64,000 nucleotides of DNA from Burkholderia cepacia ATCC 25416 (GCF_001411495.1 NZ_CP012983.1:496001-560000); one strand, 5' to 3'. Numbered from the stretch's first letter, positions 19,387 through 32,584 are shown. Notes: generated by a model from the letters alone, not told the origin. Program-made: numbers and translations.

Positions 19387-20475
19387 TCAGGCGCGAACGC
19401 CGACGCGGTATTGCGTGGTCTGTCGATAGACGGCGCCCGGCTGAACGATGACGGCGTCGCGCAGGTCGTCCATGTTGACCTGATCCGGAAAACCGCCGGC
19501 TTCGACGCACAGCGCGGCGTGTCGCGCGCAGCGCGTGCCGCCGCTCACGCGCACGCCGTCCAGGTAGTTGCCCGTATAGAGTTGCAGGCCGCGCTGATCC
19601 GTCGACACGAGCAGCTCGCGGCCGCTTTCCGGGTCGTAGATCGCCGCGACGGGCCTGAGCGCGTGCGCGCCGTCGCGCAGCACGAAACAGTGGTCGAACC
19701 CGCGCGCCCGCGCGAGCTGCGCGTGCGGCCAGTCGAGGCGCGCGCCGAGCGGTGCGCTGTGCCGGAAGTCGAACGCGGTGCCGGTCACGTCGGCGGTGCC
19801 GGTCGGGATCAGCGCGTCGTCGACTTCGAGGAACGCGTCGGCGTCGATGCTCAGCACGTGGCCGCGCACGTCGCCGCCCGCGCGGCCGCTGAGGTTGAAA
19901 TAACTGTGATTCGTCAGGTTCAGCGGCGTGGGCGCGTCGGTGACGCCGGTGTAGTCGATCGTCAGCGTGCCGTCGTCGTCGAGCGCGTAACGAACCTGCA
20001 CGCTCACGTTGCCCGGAAAACCCGCGTCGCCTTCCGGCGAATCGAGTTGCAGCGTCAACCCGCCGCAATCGTCGACGACGGCCCAGCGCTGCCGGTGAAA
20101 GCCGTTCGCGCCGCCGTGCAGCAGATTGCCGCGCTCGTTGCGATCGAGCCGGTAGTCGACGCCGTCGAGCGTGAAGCGCGCGCCGGCGATCCGGTTCGCC
20201 CAGCGGCCGACCGTCGCGCCGAGGTAGGCGCCCGATTCGACGTATTCGGCGGGCGTGTCGTGCGCGAGCACGATGTCGGCGAAGCGTCCGGCGCGGTCGG
20301 GCGCGAGCCACGACACGACGGTCGCGCCGAGGTCGCTGACGACGACGCGCATCCCGTGCGCGTTACGCAGCGTGTAGCGCCGCACCGCGTCGCCGTCGGG
20401 CAGCGTGCCCCACGGTTCGGAAGGGACGCGTGCGACGCCGGGCGCCGGGCGGGGAGAGTCGGTATCGATATGCAT
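19387..20475 (-). CDS. galM: Aldose 1-epimerase (mutarotase)
   Basis: 362 residues, cytoplasmic. It interconverts alpha and beta anomers of aldoses. Family marks are [21 protein letters not shown] with the catalytic His, and the catalytic Glu in [12 protein letters not shown]. It lies 27 nt downstream of xylR on the same strand, so it is probably in the xylR operon and serves xylose or galactose entry. A start at [10 protein letters not shown] is taken; nothing upstream in frame is better. Confidence 0.93.
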   Translation of the reverse strand: MHIDTDSPRPAPGVARVPSEPWGTLPDGDAVRRYTLRNAHGMRVVVSDLGATVVSWLAPDRAGRFADIVLAHDTPAEYVESGAYLGATVGRWANRIAGARFTLDGVDYRLDRNERGNLLHGGANGFHRQRWAVVDDCGGLTLQLDSPEGDAGFPGNVSVQVRYALDDDGTLTIDYTGVTDAPTPLNLTNHSYFNLSGRAGGDVRGHVLSIDADAFLEVDDALIPTGTADVTGTAFDFRHSAPLGARLDWPHAQLARARGFDHCFVLRDGAHALRPVAAIYDPESGRELLVSTDQRGLQLYTGNYLDGVRVSGGTRCARHAALCVEAGGFPDQVNMDDLRDAVIVQPGAVYRQTTQYRVGVRA

Positions 20476-20502
20476 GGGTGGATTCGATGGGTAAGGCCGG
20501 CT

Positions 20503-21696
20503 TCAGTGCGCGGCGATCGTGCGTTCCTGGTATTCGCGCGGCGTGCATCCCAGCTCGCGGCGGAATACCGCGTACATGTACTGAAGCGACGTGAACCCGC
20601 AGCGGATCGCGACTTCGGCGCTCGACGCCTGCCGGCCGGCAAGCAGCGCCTGCGCCGCTTCGAGCTTGTGGCGCAGGATTTCCTGGTGCACGGTGCGCTG
20701 CAGTTCGCGCCGGAAGTGCTCTTCGAGCAGCGAGCGCGACACGCCGACGTAGTCGGCGACCTGTTCCGTCTTGATGCCCTGGCACGCGTACTGGCGAATG
20801 AAATGGCGCGCGCGCATCACGTACGGGCTCGTGAGCGGCTGGTGGCGCGTCGATTCGAGCACGTTGATCCCGACGGGCGGCACGAGAATGCGCCGGTCGG
20901 GAAAACGCACGCCGCGCAGCATCTGGTGCAGCAGGTGCGCGGCGGTCCGGCCCATTTCCTCGGTGCCCTGGATCACGGACGACAGCGGGATGCGCGTCAG
21001 CGTGCGCGTGAGCGGATCGTTGTCGATGCCGATGATCGCGACCTGTTCCGGCACCGCGAGGCCGGCGATCAGGCAGGCCTGCAGCAGGTGCCGCGCGCGC
21101 GCGTCGGTCACCGCGATGATGCCGACGGGTTTCGGCAGCGCATGCAGCCAGCTGATCAGCTGCTCGATCGCGTGATTCCATGCCGATGCGCTCGTCGACA
21201 GCCCGCGGTAGATCGGCGCGTCGAGCCCGTCCGCGCGCGCGAGCCGGTCGAATGCCAGCTCGCGCTGCTGCGCCCAGCGGTTCTGCTGCGCGTCGGGCAG
21301 GCTGTACATCGCGAAGTGCGCGAGCCCGGCGCCGATCAGGTGCGTGTATGCGAGCGACACGAGTTTCGCGTTGTCGGTCGCGATATACGGCACGCCGTCC
21401 GGATACTGCGCGGGATCTTCGTAGGACGAGCCGAGCGCGACGATCGGCAGCGGCGAGCCGGCGAGCGCGTCGGCGACGGCCGGATCGTCGAAGTCGGCAA
21501 TGATGCCGTCGCCGTCGAAATGCTCGATGCCGGCGAGCCGGCAGCGGAAGTCGTCCTCGAGGAACAGGTCCCACACCACGCGCGTCGAGCGCAGGTACTG
21601 GCCGATGCCGCTGATGATCTCGCGGTCGTAGACCTTGTTGGCGTTGAACAGCAGCGCGATGCGGTGCGGTGTCTGGCTGGAAGGGGCGCGGGTCAT
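20503..21696 (-). CDS. xylR: XylR-type transcriptional regulator (sugar-binding domain plus AraC HTH)
   Basis: 397 residues, near the 392 of E. coli XylR. The N-terminal two-thirds is a LacI/periplasmic-binding-like sugar domain ([20 protein letters not shown] through about 275), and the C-terminal about 105 residues are an AraC-type double helix-turn-helix ([20 protein letters not shown] and [20 protein letters not shown]). It should bind D-xylose and activate the divergent xylA operon. The start MTRAPSSQ is preferred over an ATG 129 nt upstream because the upstream part is Arg-rich shadow. galM follows 27 nt later. Confidence 0.9.
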   Translation of the reverse strand: MTRAPSSQTPHRIALLFNANKVYDREIISGIGQYLRSTRVVWDLFLEDDFRCRLAGIEHFDGDGIIADFDDPAVADALAGSPLPIVALGSSYEDPAQYPDGVPYIATDNAKLVSLAYTHLIGAGLAHFAMYSLPDAQQNRWAQQRELAFDRLARADGLDAPIYRGLSTSASAWNHAIEQLISWLHALPKPVGIIAVTDARARHLLQACLIAGLAVPEQVAIIGIDNDPLTRTLTRIPLSSVIQGTEEMGRTAAHLLHQMLRGVRFPDRRILVPPVGINVLESTRHQPLTSPYVMRARHFIRQYACQGIKTEQVADYVGVSRSLLEEHFRRELQRTVHQEILRHKLEAAQALLAGRQASSAEVAIRCGFTSLQYMYAVFRRELGCTPREYQERTIAAH

Positions 21697-21960
21697 CTCG
21701 GTCTCGAGGCGCGTGCCGTGCGGGGCGTCGCGCCGTTGTCTCCGGGTGCGCGGACGGTGCCGCGCGCTTGTCTGGTGTCCGGCGATTGTAGGACGGAACG
21801 CGTGCGGTGCGCAGCGCGCTGGCAAGAAACGTTAAGCGTGCTGCGCAATTTCGCAATTGCGGGGGCGGGGGCGCGCGGGCACGATCCAGCCAGACCGAAT
21901 TCGGCCCGCACGCCAACGCGCCGCGCGCCGCACTGCAACAAGAAACCGGACGGAGACGCC
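21697..21960. promoter_or_regulatory. Divergent xylR-xylA promoter region
   Basis: 264 nt without a gene between the divergent xylR and xylA starts. An AT-rich core around 21825-21860 contains the direct repeat CGCAATT at 21844-21850 and 21852-21858, preceded by GAAACGTTAAG. Direct repeats are what AraC-family activators such as XylR bind, so this is a candidate operator, but 8-bp spacing is short and the assignment is weak. Confidence 0.4.
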
Positions 21961-23283
21961 ATGTCGTATTTCGAACAGATTCCCGCGATTCGCTACGAAG
22001 GTCCGCAATCGGACAACCCGCTTGCCTACCGCCATTACGACCGCACGAAGCAGGTGCTCGGCAAGACGCTCGAGGAACACTTGCGCATCGCGGTGTGCTA
22101 CTGGCACACGTTCGTGTGGCCGGGGCACGACATCTTCGGCCAGGGCGCGTTCCGGCGGCCGTGGCAGCAGCCGGGCGACCCGCTCGAGCGGGCGCGGCAG
22201 AAGGCGGATGCGGCGTTCGAGTTCTTCACGAAGCTCGGCACGCCGTTCTATACGTTCCACGACACCGATGTCGCGCCGGAAGGCGACAGCCTGCGCGAGT
22301 ACGTCGAGAATTTCGCGCGGATGACGGACTACCTGGGCGAGCGTCAGCAGGCCACCGGCGTGCGGCTGCTGTGGGGCACCGCGAACCTGTTCTCGCATCC
22401 GCGCTTCGCGGCGGGCGCGGCGACCAACCCGAATCCCGACGTGTTCGCGTGGGCGGCGACCCAGGTGCGCCACGCGCTCGACGCGACGCACCGGCTCGGC
22501 GGCGAGAACTACGTGCTGTGGGGCGGCCGCGAAGGCTACGAGACGCTGCTCAATACCGATCTCGTGCGCGAGCGCGAGCAGTTCGCGCGCTTCCTGTCGA
22601 TGGTCGTCGAGCACAAGCACCGGATCGGTTTCAAGGGCGCGCTGCTGATCGAGCCGAAGCCGCAGGAGCCGACCAAGCACCAGTACGACTACGACGTCGC
22701 GACCGTGCACGGTTTCCTCACGCAATACGGATTGCAGAACGAGATCCGCGTGAACATCGAGGCGAACCACGCGACGCTCGCCGGCCATTCGTTCCATCAC
22801 GAGATCGCGAACGCGTTCGCGCTCGGCGTGTTCGGCAGCGTCGATGCGAATCGCGGCGATCCGCAGAACGGCTGGGACACCGACCAGTTCCCGAACAGCG
22901 TCGAGGAGCTGACCCTCGCGTTCTACGAGATCCTGCGCCACGGCGGCTTCACTACCGGCGGCATGAACTTCGACGCGAAGGTGCGGCGCCAGAGCGTCGA
23001 TCCGGAAGACCTGTTCCACGGCCATGTGGGCGCGATCGACGTGCTCGCGCTCGCGCTCGAACGCGCCGCCGTGCTGGTCGCCAACGACCGGCTCGACGCG
23101 CTGCGTCGGCAGCGCTACGCGCAGTGGGACAGCGCGTTCGGCCGCGAGATCCTGTCGGGCGGCTATACGCTGGAGTCGCTCGCCGCCGACGCGCTCGCGC
23201 GCGGCGTGAACCCGCAGCATGCGAGCGGCGGGCAGGAGCGGCTCGAGAACATCGTGAACCAGGCCATCTACGGGCTGCGCTGA
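21961..23283 (+). CDS. xylA: Xylose isomerase
   Basis: 440 residues, the class II xylose isomerase length. It converts D-xylose to D-xylulose in the cytoplasm with two divalent metals. Catalytic His100 and Asp103 are in [12 protein letters not shown]. Metal-binding segments are visible as [18 protein letters not shown] and [15 protein letters not shown], and the C-terminal [11 protein letters not shown] is conserved. The start ATG follows CGGAGACGCC. The much longer in-frame open frame upstream is shadow of galM and xylR. xylB follows 4 nt later. Confidence 0.97.
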   Translation: MSYFEQIPAIRYEGPQSDNPLAYRHYDRTKQVLGKTLEEHLRIAVCYWHTFVWPGHDIFGQGAFRRPWQQPGDPLERARQKADAAFEFFTKLGTPFYTFHDTDVAPEGDSLREYVENFARMTDYLGERQQATGVRLLWGTANLFSHPRFAAGAATNPNPDVFAWAATQVRHALDATHRLGGENYVLWGGREGYETLLNTDLVREREQFARFLSMVVEHKHRIGFKGALLIEPKPQEPTKHQYDYDVATVHGFLTQYGLQNEIRVNIEANHATLAGHSFHHEIANAFALGVFGSVDANRGDPQNGWDTDQFPNSVEELTLAFYEILRHGGFTTGGMNFDAKVRRQSVDPEDLFHGHVGAIDVLALALERAAVLVANDRLDALRRQRYAQWDSAFGREILSGGYTLESLAADALARGVNPQHASGGQERLENIVNQAIYGLR

Positions 23284-23287
23284 CGCC

Positions 23288-24766
23288 ATGTACATCGGAG
23301 TCGACCTCGGTACGTCGGGCGTGAAGGCCGTGCTGCTCGACCGTGACGGCGTTGTGCGGGCCAGCGCGAGCCGGCCGCTGGCGGTGAGCCGGCCGCGGCC
23401 GCGCTGGTCCGAACAGGCGCCGCGCGACTGGTGGGACGCGACGGGCGGTGCGCTGGCGGCGCTCGTCGCCGATGCGCGCGCGGCCGGCATCGATCCGCGC
23501 GCCGTCGATGCGCTCGGCCTGACCGGGCAGATGCACGGCGCGACGCTGCTCGATGCGCAGGGCGACGTGCTGCGCCCCGCGATCCTGTGGAACGACGGCC
23601 GCGCGGATGCGGAGTGCGCGGAACTCGAGCGGCGCGCGCCCACGCTGCGCGCCGTCGCCGGCAATCTCGCGATGCCGGGCTTTACCGCGCCGAAGCTGCT
23701 GTGGGTGCACCGTCACGAGCCGGACGTATTCGCGCGGATCGCCCATGTGCTGCTGCCGAAGGATTATCTGCGCTACCGGTTGACCGGCGCGTTCGCGACC
23801 GATCCGTCGGATGCGGCCGGCACGCTGTGGCTCGATGTCGCGAAGCGCGATTACGACGACACGCTGCTCGCCGCATGCGGGTTGTCGCGCGCGCAGATGC
23901 CCGCCGTGTTCGAGGGCAACCGCATTACCGGCACGCTGCTGCCGGCCGTCGCACGCACGCTCGGATTGCGCGAGATCCCGGTCGTCGCGGGCGGCGGCGA
24001 CAACGCGGCCGGCGCGGTGGGCGTCGGCATCGTGCGGCCCGGCGACGCGCTGCTGTCGCTCGGCACGTCGGGCGTCTACTTCGCGGTGTCGGACGGTTTT
24101 CGCGCGAATCCCGAATCGGCGGTTCACAGTTTCTGTCACGCGTTGCCGCGCACCTGGCACCTGATGTCGGTGATGCTGAACGCGGCCGGTTGCGTCGATT
24201 TCACCGCGCAGCTGGCCGGCTACGACGGCGTTGCCGCACTGCTCGCCGACGCGGAAGCGAACGCGTGCGCGGAGCGCCCGTGGTTCCTGCCTTACCTGAG
24301 CGGCGAGCGCACGCCGCACAACGACGTGAATGCGAAGGGCGTGTTCTACGGGATGACGCCCGATACGCGGCGCGCGGATCTCGCGAACGCGACGCTCGAA
24401 GGCGTCGGCTTCGCGCTGCTCGACGGGATCGACGCGCTGCATGCGGCCGGGCTCGCGCCCGACGGCATCACGGTGATCGGCGGCGGCTCGCGCAGCGCGT
24501 ACTGGACGCAGATGCTGGCCGACCTGAGCGGCCGCGCGCTGACCTTGCGCGCGGGCGGCGAAGTCGGCCCGGCGCTCGGCGCCGCGCGGCTCGCGCATCT
24601 CGCGCTCGAACCGGATGCGCCGCTCGACGCGGTGTGCCCGCAGCCGCCGGTCGTCGCGGTACGGGAGCCCGACATGACACGCCACGCGTGGTATCGCGAC
24701 GCGCGGCGGCCGACGTTTCGCGCGCTGTATCGGGCGCTCGAGCCGGTGTTTGCGACAGGCGCGTGA
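23288..24766 (+). CDS. xylB: Xylulokinase
   Basis: 492 residues, FGGY carbohydrate kinase family. It phosphorylates D-xylulose to xylulose 5-phosphate for the pentose-phosphate route. Evidence: N-terminal phosphate loop YIGVDLGTSGVKAVLLD, GLTGQMHGATLLD substrate segment, and GGGSRSAYWTQMLADL adenine-binding region. It starts 4 nt after xylA, so the two are coupled. Confidence 0.96.
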   Translation: MYIGVDLGTSGVKAVLLDRDGVVRASASRPLAVSRPRPRWSEQAPRDWWDATGGALAALVADARAAGIDPRAVDALGLTGQMHGATLLDAQGDVLRPAILWNDGRADAECAELERRAPTLRAVAGNLAMPGFTAPKLLWVHRHEPDVFARIAHVLLPKDYLRYRLTGAFATDPSDAAGTLWLDVAKRDYDDTLLAACGLSRAQMPAVFEGNRITGTLLPAVARTLGLREIPVVAGGGDNAAGAVGVGIVRPGDALLSLGTSGVYFAVSDGFRANPESAVHSFCHALPRTWHLMSVMLNAAGCVDFTAQLAGYDGVAALLADAEANACAERPWFLPYLSGERTPHNDVNAKGVFYGMTPDTRRADLANATLEGVGFALLDGIDALHAAGLAPDGITVIGGGSRSAYWTQMLADLSGRALTLRAGGEVGPALGAARLAHLALEPDAPLDAVCPQPPVVAVREPDMTRHAWYRDARRPTFRALYRALEPVFATGA

Positions 24767-24881
24767 CGGGCGTGTGACAGGCCGCACGAAGCCGTGCCGC
24801 GCGGTGGCAAGACGATGGGCGACCGGTTTCGGCGGCTGCCCGGCGTTCGTGGAGTAGTCCAATAAAGAGAGGAATGGAGAC

Positions 24882-25910
24882 ATGAAATCCGTGAAACGTC
24901 GTACGGTATTGAGCTCGCTTGCCGGCGCCGCTGCGCTGGCGATCCTGACACTGGGCGCCCCGCTCGCGCATGCGAGCAAGGACAAGCCTGAAATCGGCTT
25001 CTGCATCGACGACCTGCGCGTCGAGCGCTGGTCGCGCGACCGCGACTATTTCGTGGCCGCCGCGACGAAGCTCGGCGCGAAGGTGTCCGTGCAGTCCGCG
25101 GACGCGAGCGAGGCGCGACAGATCTCGCAGATCGAGAACCTGATCTCGCGCGGCGTGGACGTGATCGTGATCGTCCCGTTCAACTCGAAGACGCTCGGCA
25201 ACGTGGTCGCCGAAGCGCGCAAGGCCGGCATCAAGGTGGTGTCGTACGACCGGCTGATCCTCGACGCCGACGTCGACGCGTACATCTCGTTCGACAACGA
25301 GAAGGTCGGCGAACTGCAGGCGCAGGGCGTCGTCGACGCGAAGCCGAAGGGCAACTATTTCCTGCTCGGCGGCGCACCGACCGACAACAACGCGAAGATG
25401 CTGCGCGAAGGGCAGTTGAAGGTGCTGAAGCCGGCGATCGATCGCGGCGACATCAAGGTCGTCGGCCAGCAGTGGGTGCCGGAGTGGAGCGCGTCGACCG
25501 CGCTGCGGATCGTCGAGGATGCGCTGACCGCGAACAACAACCGGATCGACGCGATCGTCGCGTCGAACGACGGCACCGCGGGCGGCGCGATCCAGGCGCT
25601 CGCCGCGCAGCACCTCGCCGGCAAGGTGCCGGTGTCCGGGCAGGACGCGGATCTCGCGGCGGTCAAGCGCGTGATCGCCGGCACGCAGACGATGACCGTC
25701 TACAAGCCGCTCAAGCTGATCGCGAGCGAAGCGGCGAAACTCGCGGTGGATCTCGCGAAGGGCACGAAACCGGCGTTCAACGCGCAATACGACAACGGCA
25801 AGAAGAAGGTCGACACGGTGCTGCTGCAGCCGACGCTGTTGACCAAGCGCAACGTCGACGTCGTCGTGAAGGACGGCTTCTATACCCAGGCGCAGCTGGC
25901 GAGCCAGTAA
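24882..25910 (+). CDS. xylF: D-xylose-binding periplasmic protein
   Basis: 342 residues with a Tat/Sec-like signal ([18 protein letters not shown], cleavage near AHA, residue 32). The mature part is of XylF type: [55 protein letters not shown] and [26 protein letters not shown]. The gap of 115 nt after xylB leaves room for a separate promoter, but none is clear. The start follows AGAGAGGAATGGAGAC. It feeds XylGH. Confidence 0.95.
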   Translation: MKSVKRRTVLSSLAGAAALAILTLGAPLAHASKDKPEIGFCIDDLRVERWSRDRDYFVAAATKLGAKVSVQSADASEARQISQIENLISRGVDVIVIVPFNSKTLGNVVAEARKAGIKVVSYDRLILDADVDAYISFDNEKVGELQAQGVVDAKPKGNYFLLGGAPTDNNAKMLREGQLKVLKPAIDRGDIKVVGQQWVPEWSASTALRIVEDALTANNNRIDAIVASNDGTAGGAIQALAAQHLAGKVPVSGQDADLAAVKRVIAGTQTMTVYKPLKLIASEAAKLAVDLAKGTKPAFNAQYDNGKKKVDTVLLQPTLLTKRNVDVVVKDGFYTQAQLASQ

Positions 25911-25968
25911 CGACGCGGCGCGGGCGTCCCACCGGTGCGTCCGCGCGCACACTGCGAGGCATGAGCGA

Positions 25969-27528
25969 ATGACCGAACCCTTGCTGACGATGCGCGGCAT
26001 CGTCAAGGAATTCGACGGCGTGAAGGCGCTCGACGGCATCGACCTGGTGGTGCGGCCGGGCGAGTGCGTAGGGCTGTGCGGCGAGAACGGCGCGGGCAAA
26101 TCGACGCTGATGAAGGTGCTGTCGGGCGTGTATCCGCACGGCACGTGGGAGGGCGAGATCCGCTGGGAGGGCGCGCCGCTCGTCGCGTCCGGCGTGCGCG
26201 ACACCGAGCGCGCGGGCATCGTGATCATCCACCAGGAATTGATGCTCGTGCCCGAGCTGTCGGTGGCCGAGAACATCTTTCTCGGCAACGAGATCACGCT
26301 GCCGGGCGGGCGCATGAACTACGCGGCGATGGTGCAGCGTGCCGAGGCGCTGCTGCATGAACTGCGGATCGACTCGATCAACGTCGCGCAGCCGGTGATG
26401 AACTACGGCGGCGGCCACCAGCAGCTGATCGAGATCGCGAAGGCGCTGAACAAGCGCGCGAAGCTGTTGATCCTCGACGAACCTTCGTCGTCGCTGAGCG
26501 CGTCCGAAACGCGCATCCTGCTCGACATCGTGCGCGACCTGAAGCGCCGCGGCGTCGCGTGCGTGTACATCTCGCACAAGCTCGACGAGGTCGAGGCGGT
26601 GTGCGACACGGTGACGGTGATCCGCGACGGCCGCCATGTCGCGACCGAGCCGATGCGCGCGCTGACGACCGACCGGATCATCGCGATGATGGTCGGCCGC
26701 GAGATTCGCGATTTGTACCCGCGCGAGCCGCACGAGATCGGCGACGTCGTGCTGGAAGCGCGCCACGTGACCTGCCGCGACGTGACGAACCCGCGCCGCA
26801 AGCGGGTGGACGACGTGTCGTTCAGCGTGCGGCGCGGCGAGATCCTCGGCGTCGCGGGGCTCGTCGGCGCGGGTCGTACCGAGCTGATGCAGGCGATCTT
26901 CGGCGCGTATCCGGGCGCGTGCACGGCGACCGTGCTGATGAACGGCCGGCCGCTGTCGATCCGCACGCCCGCCGATGCGATCCGCGCCGGCATCGCGATG
27001 GTGCCCGAGGACCGCAAGCGCCACGGCATCGTGCCGCAGCTCGGTGTCGGCCACAACATCACGCTGACGGTGCTGCGGCGCTTCGCGGCGCGCGGGCGGA
27101 TCGACGCGGCCGCCGAGCTGGACGCGATCCGCACCGAGATGCAGCGGCTGTCGGTGCGTGCCGCGCATCCGTTCCTGCCGATCGCGAGCCTGTCCGGCGG
27201 CAACCAGCAGAAGGCCGTGCTCGCGAAGATGCTGCTGGCCGAGCCGCAGGTGCTGATTCTCGACGAGCCGACACGCGGCGTCGACGTGGGCGCGAAAGCG
27301 GAGATCTACCGTCTCGTGTTCGCGCTCGCGAAGCGCGGCGTCGCGCTGATCGTCGTGTCGTCGGAAATGCCCGAGGTGCTCGGGCTCGCCGATCGCGTGC
27401 TGGTGATCGGCGAAGGCGAGCTGCGCGGCGACTTCGTCAACGACGGCCTGACACAGGAACAGATCCTCGGCGCCGCGCTGAAATCCGGCCGGCGGCCGAC
27501 CGAACCCACCGCAACGAGTGCGACATGA
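25969..27528 (+). CDS. xylG: Xylose ABC transporter ATPase
   Basis: 519 residues with two ABC domains. Walker [10 protein letters not shown] is near residue 40, and the signatures are [14 protein letters not shown] (first) and [11 protein letters not shown] (second), with [10 protein letters not shown] and [11 protein letters not shown]. It energises xylose import with XylF and XylH. The last bases overlap the xylH start by four nt (ATGA). Confidence 0.95.
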   Translation: MTEPLLTMRGIVKEFDGVKALDGIDLVVRPGECVGLCGENGAGKSTLMKVLSGVYPHGTWEGEIRWEGAPLVASGVRDTERAGIVIIHQELMLVPELSVAENIFLGNEITLPGGRMNYAAMVQRAEALLHELRIDSINVAQPVMNYGGGHQQLIEIAKALNKRAKLLILDEPSSSLSASETRILLDIVRDLKRRGVACVYISHKLDEVEAVCDTVTVIRDGRHVATEPMRALTTDRIIAMMVGREIRDLYPREPHEIGDVVLEARHVTCRDVTNPRRKRVDDVSFSVRRGEILGVAGLVGAGRTELMQAIFGAYPGACTATVLMNGRPLSIRTPADAIRAGIAMVPEDRKRHGIVPQLGVGHNITLTVLRRFAARGRIDAAAELDAIRTEMQRLSVRAAHPFLPIASLSGGNQQKAVLAKMLLAEPQVLILDEPTRGVDVGAKAEIYRLVFALAKRGVALIVVSSEMPEVLGLADRVLVIGEGELRGDFVNDGLTQEQILGAALKSGRRPTEPTATSAT

Positions 27529-28760
27529 ATTCCGAACTTTCTTCCTCCACCCCGGCGACGCAGGACGCGGATGCGCGCCGTTCAAGCGGCCACGAAGCAG
27601 GGCAACCGGCCGGGCGCTCGACCGGCAGCCAGCTTCGCCAGATATTCGTGCGCTACAAGATCCTCGCGCTGCTGCTCGCGGTCGCGGCGATCTGGGCATT
27701 CTTCTCGGTGCTGACCGACGGCGCGTTCGTCACGCCGCGCAACGTGTCGAACCTGCTGCGGCAGATGTCGATCACCGGCATGCTCGCGTGCGGAATGGTG
27801 TTCGTGATCATCGCGGGCGAGATCGACCTGTCGGTCGGCTCGCTGCTCGGGCTGCTCGGCGGCGTCGCGGCAATCCTCGACGTGAACCGCCACTGGCCCG
27901 TCGCCGCGACGGTCCCGGCGGTGCTCGCGCTCGGTGTGCTGATCGGACTCTTCAACGGCTGGTGGTCGACCTACCGGCGCGTGCCGTCGTTCATCGTCGG
28001 GCTCGGCGGGATGCTCGCGTTTCGCGGGATCCTGCTCGGCGTGACGGGCGGCTCGACGATCGCCCCGGTGTCCGACGGCTTCGTGTTCCTCGGGCAGGGC
28101 TACCTGCCGCGCGTGGCCGGCGACGGCCTCGCGCTGCTGCTGTTCGCGCTCGTCGCGCTGCTGGTCGTGCGCCAGCGCGGCACGCGGCACCGCTACCGGC
28201 TTGCGGTCGCGCCGCTGTGGCAGGACGCCGTCAAGATCGTGGGCGCGGGGGCCGTGCTGTTCGCGTTCGTCGCGACGCTCGACCGCTACGGCGGCATCCC
28301 GGTGCCGGTGCTGCTGCTGCTCGCGCTGCTCGGTGTGTTCTCGTGGATCGCGACGCAGACCGTGTTCGGCCGACGCATTTATGCGGTGGGCTCGAATCTC
28401 GAGGCGACGCGGCTGTCCGGCGTCGATACCGACCGAGTGAAGCTCGCGATCTTCGCGCTGATGGGGCTGATGTGCGCGTTCGCCGGCATCGTGAACACCG
28501 CGCGGCTCGCGGCCGGTTCGCCGTCGGCGGGCACGATGGGCGAACTCGACGCGATCGCCGCGTGCTTCATCGGCGGCACGTCGATGCGCGGCGGCTCGGG
28601 CACCGTGTACGGCGCGCTGATCGGCGCGCTCGTGATGGCGAGCCTCGACAACGGCATGTCGATGCTCGACGTCGACGCGTACTGGCAGATGATCGTCAAG
28701 GGCGCGGTGCTGGTGCTGGCGGTGTGGATCGACGTGGTGTCGCGGTCGAACCGGCGGTGA
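27525..28760 (+). CDS. xylH: Xylose ABC transporter permease
   Basis: 411 residues, longer than RbsC-type permeases, as is usual for XylH. A polar N-terminus of about 40 residues is followed by roughly ten membrane helices, with [16 protein letters not shown] and [20 protein letters not shown]. The start ATG overlaps the xylG stop. Last transport gene of the xyl operon. Confidence 0.95.
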   Translation: MNSELSSSTPATQDADARRSSGHEAGQPAGRSTGSQLRQIFVRYKILALLLAVAAIWAFFSVLTDGAFVTPRNVSNLLRQMSITGMLACGMVFVIIAGEIDLSVGSLLGLLGGVAAILDVNRHWPVAATVPAVLALGVLIGLFNGWWSTYRRVPSFIVGLGGMLAFRGILLGVTGGSTIAPVSDGFVFLGQGYLPRVAGDGLALLLFALVALLVVRQRGTRHRYRLAVAPLWQDAVKIVGAGAVLFAFVATLDRYGGIPVPVLLLLALLGVFSWIATQTVFGRRIYAVGSNLEATRLSGVDTDRVKLAIFALMGLMCAFAGIVNTARLAAGSPSAGTMGELDAIAACFIGGTSMRGGSGTVYGALIGALVMASLDNGMSMLDVDAYWQMIVKGAVLVLAVWIDVVSRSNRR

Positions 28761-28798
28761 GGCGTCGCGCCCTGGCCGCCCGTCAACGGGAGGTGGAC

Positions 28799-29128
28799 AT
28801 GAAACGGAACACGGTACCGATGCGCGGGATCTCCATGCTGACGGCGTCGCCGCTCGCGACGCCGGCCGTCGAATACGATCACGGGGCCGCGCTCGGCCTG
28901 GGCGATCCGCGCGACCGCCGGATCATCGCGGATGCGCTGCGCACGCTGTTGCGCGAGCGCTCGGAAGCGCTCGCGTTCGCGATGCGCGTGGCGGACGAGC
29001 ACGATCGTCCGAGGCCGGACGCGAACGATTTCGCGCTGACCGACATCATCCGGCTCGCGCGCATCGTCGAGCGCGCGGAGCGATACGGCGACGCGATGAA
29101 CGAGCCCGTCCCGGGCGCTGCGCGCTGA
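28799..29128 (+). CDS. Small helical hypothetical protein at the end of the xyl operon
   Basis: 109 residues, no signal peptide, start fixed by GGGAGGTGGAC before the ATG. The middle is a predicted amphipathic helix (DALRTLLRERSEALAFAMRV) followed by a second helix (LTDIIRLARIVERAERYG). It begins 38 nt after xylH and is likely cotranscribed. The first helix resembles the start of the small protein at 49281 (ALR-LL-E-R-AL pattern), which also ends a sugar operon. Function unknown. Confidence 0.7.
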   Translation: MKRNTVPMRGISMLTASPLATPAVEYDHGAALGLGDPRDRRIIADALRTLLRERSEALAFAMRVADEHDRPRPDANDFALTDIIRLARIVERAERYGDAMNEPVPGAAR

Positions 29129-29688
29129 TACATGAATGGCCTGGCGGCGCCGTTTGCGCGAGATTGCGCGAGGTTGTGCGTCGACCGAACAATTTCGCAC
29201 TGGAAAGCGGCTGAAGCAGGCGTCGACACGATCCGTGGTCGCGGCCCGGCTCGTTTTGCCGTCGCGGCGGTTCGCGACGGCGAAACCTCCCGAACGCGCG
29301 CGGGCGACCGTTACGGCAGCGGAGCACCCCACACCGCGGTCACGTCGCCGCCGAGCCGCCATTCGCTGAACGGGCGGCGCGGCGCGATGATCGCCGGCAG
29401 GCGGCGATCGCCGAAGCGCGCGTAGTACGGCTCGACCCAGCTCAACTCGTCGCGGAACGCCCACGGGAACAGGTCCTGACTGACCGGCGTGATCGTCCTG
29501 AAACTGTCGGGATTCTGCACCGCGTCGGGCCGGAGGCAGTCTAGCGGTTCGATCTTTCAGCGGCCTTTCCCGATGGCGGCCGCTGCCGTCCGGCGCGATG
29601 TCCTGCCCGATCCGGCAGGCCGGCGGCGCGGGTCCCGGCGTCGTATGCTTTACGTTATCCTGTCGCCCTCGACCGCCTGCCCGATCCG
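29129..29688. other. Gap between xyl operon and the NtrB/NtrC locus
   Basis: 560 nt with no complete gene. It holds a short unidentified coding-like fragment on the minus strand (29311-29520), a CCTGCC-N6-GGCAGG hairpin without a T-run near 29605-29622, and a TATGCTTTACGTTATCCT stretch near 29644 that could include promoter elements for the kinase at 29689. No further structure was recognised. Confidence 0.5.
29311..29520 (-). pseudogene. Possible gene fragment, unidentified
   Basis: 69 residues (MQNPDSFRTITPVSQDLFPW...) with an amino-acid mix typical of real protein rather than shadow: aromatic-rich segments such as WAFRDELSWVEPYYARFGD. It is not recognised and looks like the N-terminal part of a larger protein whose remainder is gone. 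It could also be a short genuine gene. Low certainty. Confidence 0.3.
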
Positions 29689-31166
29689 ATGAAGCGTCCG
29701 CCGTTTTCCACTCAACTCGTCATGCTCTGGGCGCTCGTCGCGACGCTCTGCGCGACGCTCGTCGCGGTCGTCTGGGTGATGGCCAGTTCCGCCGAAGGGG
29801 AGCAGATCGCCGGCGCGCGGGCCGCGGGCGAAGCGGCCTGCGAAGCGGTCGCGTCGCGCTACGATGCGTCCGCGCCGGCCGGCGCGCAGCCCGATTCGGC
29901 GCTGATGCATGCGATCCTCGATATCGTCCTGGCGCGCGCGCCGGACATGGAAGGCGGTTTCTGGGCGGCCGGCGGCGCACCCGCGGCGAGCGGTTTTCTC
30001 GCGTATTCCTTTCCGACTTATCAGGGCAGCGGCATCAAGCGCGACGTGCCGGACGCGGAAACGCCGCTGATTCTCCGCACGCTGCGCGCGGCCGCCGCGA
30101 CGCGTGCCACGACGTCGAATGCGGTCGAGGGCGCGCAGGATGCCGTGATCGCGGCGGCGTGTCCGGTCCGCGCCGGATCGGGCCTGTTCGTCTGGATGCT
30201 GACGCGCGCCCGCCCGCCGCTCGGCCGGCACGGCGAGCTGCTGGCGACGGGCCTTGCCGGCGTGCTCGCGGTGATTCTCGCGATCGCGGCGGCGCTCGCC
30301 ATCGCGCTGCGGCGCTGGAAAGGCAATCTCGCGCGGATCGAAGCCGGGTTGGCGCCCGACGGCCGCGCACCGCACCTGCCGTATGTCGGCGAGCCCGATC
30401 TCGACCGGATCATCGATGCGTTCAACGCGCATGCACGGCGCGCCGAGCAACTGCAACAGCAGGCCGCCGAACTCCGCACGCGGCTCGCGCAGGCGGAACG
30501 CTTCGGGATGCTCGGCAAACTGGCCGCGCAGGTCGCGCACGAGATTCGCAACCCGATGGGCGCGATGCGCCTGAAAGCCGAAAACGCGCTGGCCGGCGAC
30601 AGCCGACGGCAGCAGGACGCGCTGCGCGTGATCCTGGCGCAGATCGAACGCATCGATGCGCAGCTGTCGGGCCTGCTCGCGCTGACGCAGCCGGTCAGCC
30701 CGCATGCGACGCGCGTCGACGTCGACGCGTGGCTCGCGCAGGTCGTCGACACGCACCGCGAGTTGGCGCAGCGACAGGCGATCGATCTCGCATGGCTGCC
30801 CGGCGAGCAGGGCGAACGCCTTGCGCAGCCCGCCGCGTTCCCCATGTTCGATCCCGACCAGATGCGTCGCGCGCTCGACAACCTGTTGCTCAATGCACTG
30901 CGCCATGCCGGCGACGGCGGTGCGGTCACGCTCGCCGCCGCGCGTCGCACGTTCGCCGGACGCGACTGGCTGAGGATCACCGTGTCGGATACCGGCCCCG
31001 GGGTTCCCGCCGAGCAGCGCGAGCGGATTTTCGAGCCGTTCGTGACGGGGCGGGCGGACGGCACCGGCCTCGGTCTTGCTGTCGTCCGCGAAGTGGCCGC
31101 GGCGCATGGCGGCCAGGCCTGGCTCGACGACGTTCCGCACGGCGCATCCTTCGTCATTGAAATCCC

Positions 31167-31185
<19 letters not shown>
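29689..31185 (+). CDS. NtrB-like sensor histidine kinase
   Basis: 498 residues, inner membrane. One transmembrane helix is at about 12-32 and a second at about 187-207, framing a periplasmic sensor of about 150 residues with no recognised fold. A short coiled coil (about 250-272) leads into the H-box VAHEIRNPMGAM with phospho-His284, the type found in NtrB-class kinases that partner sigma-54 activators. N-box (DNLLLNALRHA) and G-boxes (SDTGPGVP, GTGLGLAVV) are intact. Its 3' end overlaps the activator gene by 19 nt. The signal it senses is unknown. Confidence 0.9.
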
Positions 31186-32552
<1,367 letters not shown>

Positions 32553-32567
32553 CGGCGCCATGACGCC

Positions 32568-32584
32568 TGTCGGGATTCCCGACA
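32568..32584. promoter_or_regulatory. Upstream activator site 1 for the NtrC-type regulator
   Basis: TGTCGGG-ATT-CCCGACA, perfect 7-bp arms. Its centre lies about 118 nt upstream of the expected start of transcription from the sigma-54 promoter at 32668. It shares its core with site 2 (32597-32619), and the two centres are 32 bp apart, about three helical turns, which suits side-by-side binding of activator dimers. Confidence 0.85.

Noticed and set aside
19150..21960. Extension of the xylA frame by about 930 codons upstream
   Set aside because: It crosses galM and xylR on the other strand; the true xylA start at 21961 has a ribosome-binding site and the family N-terminus.
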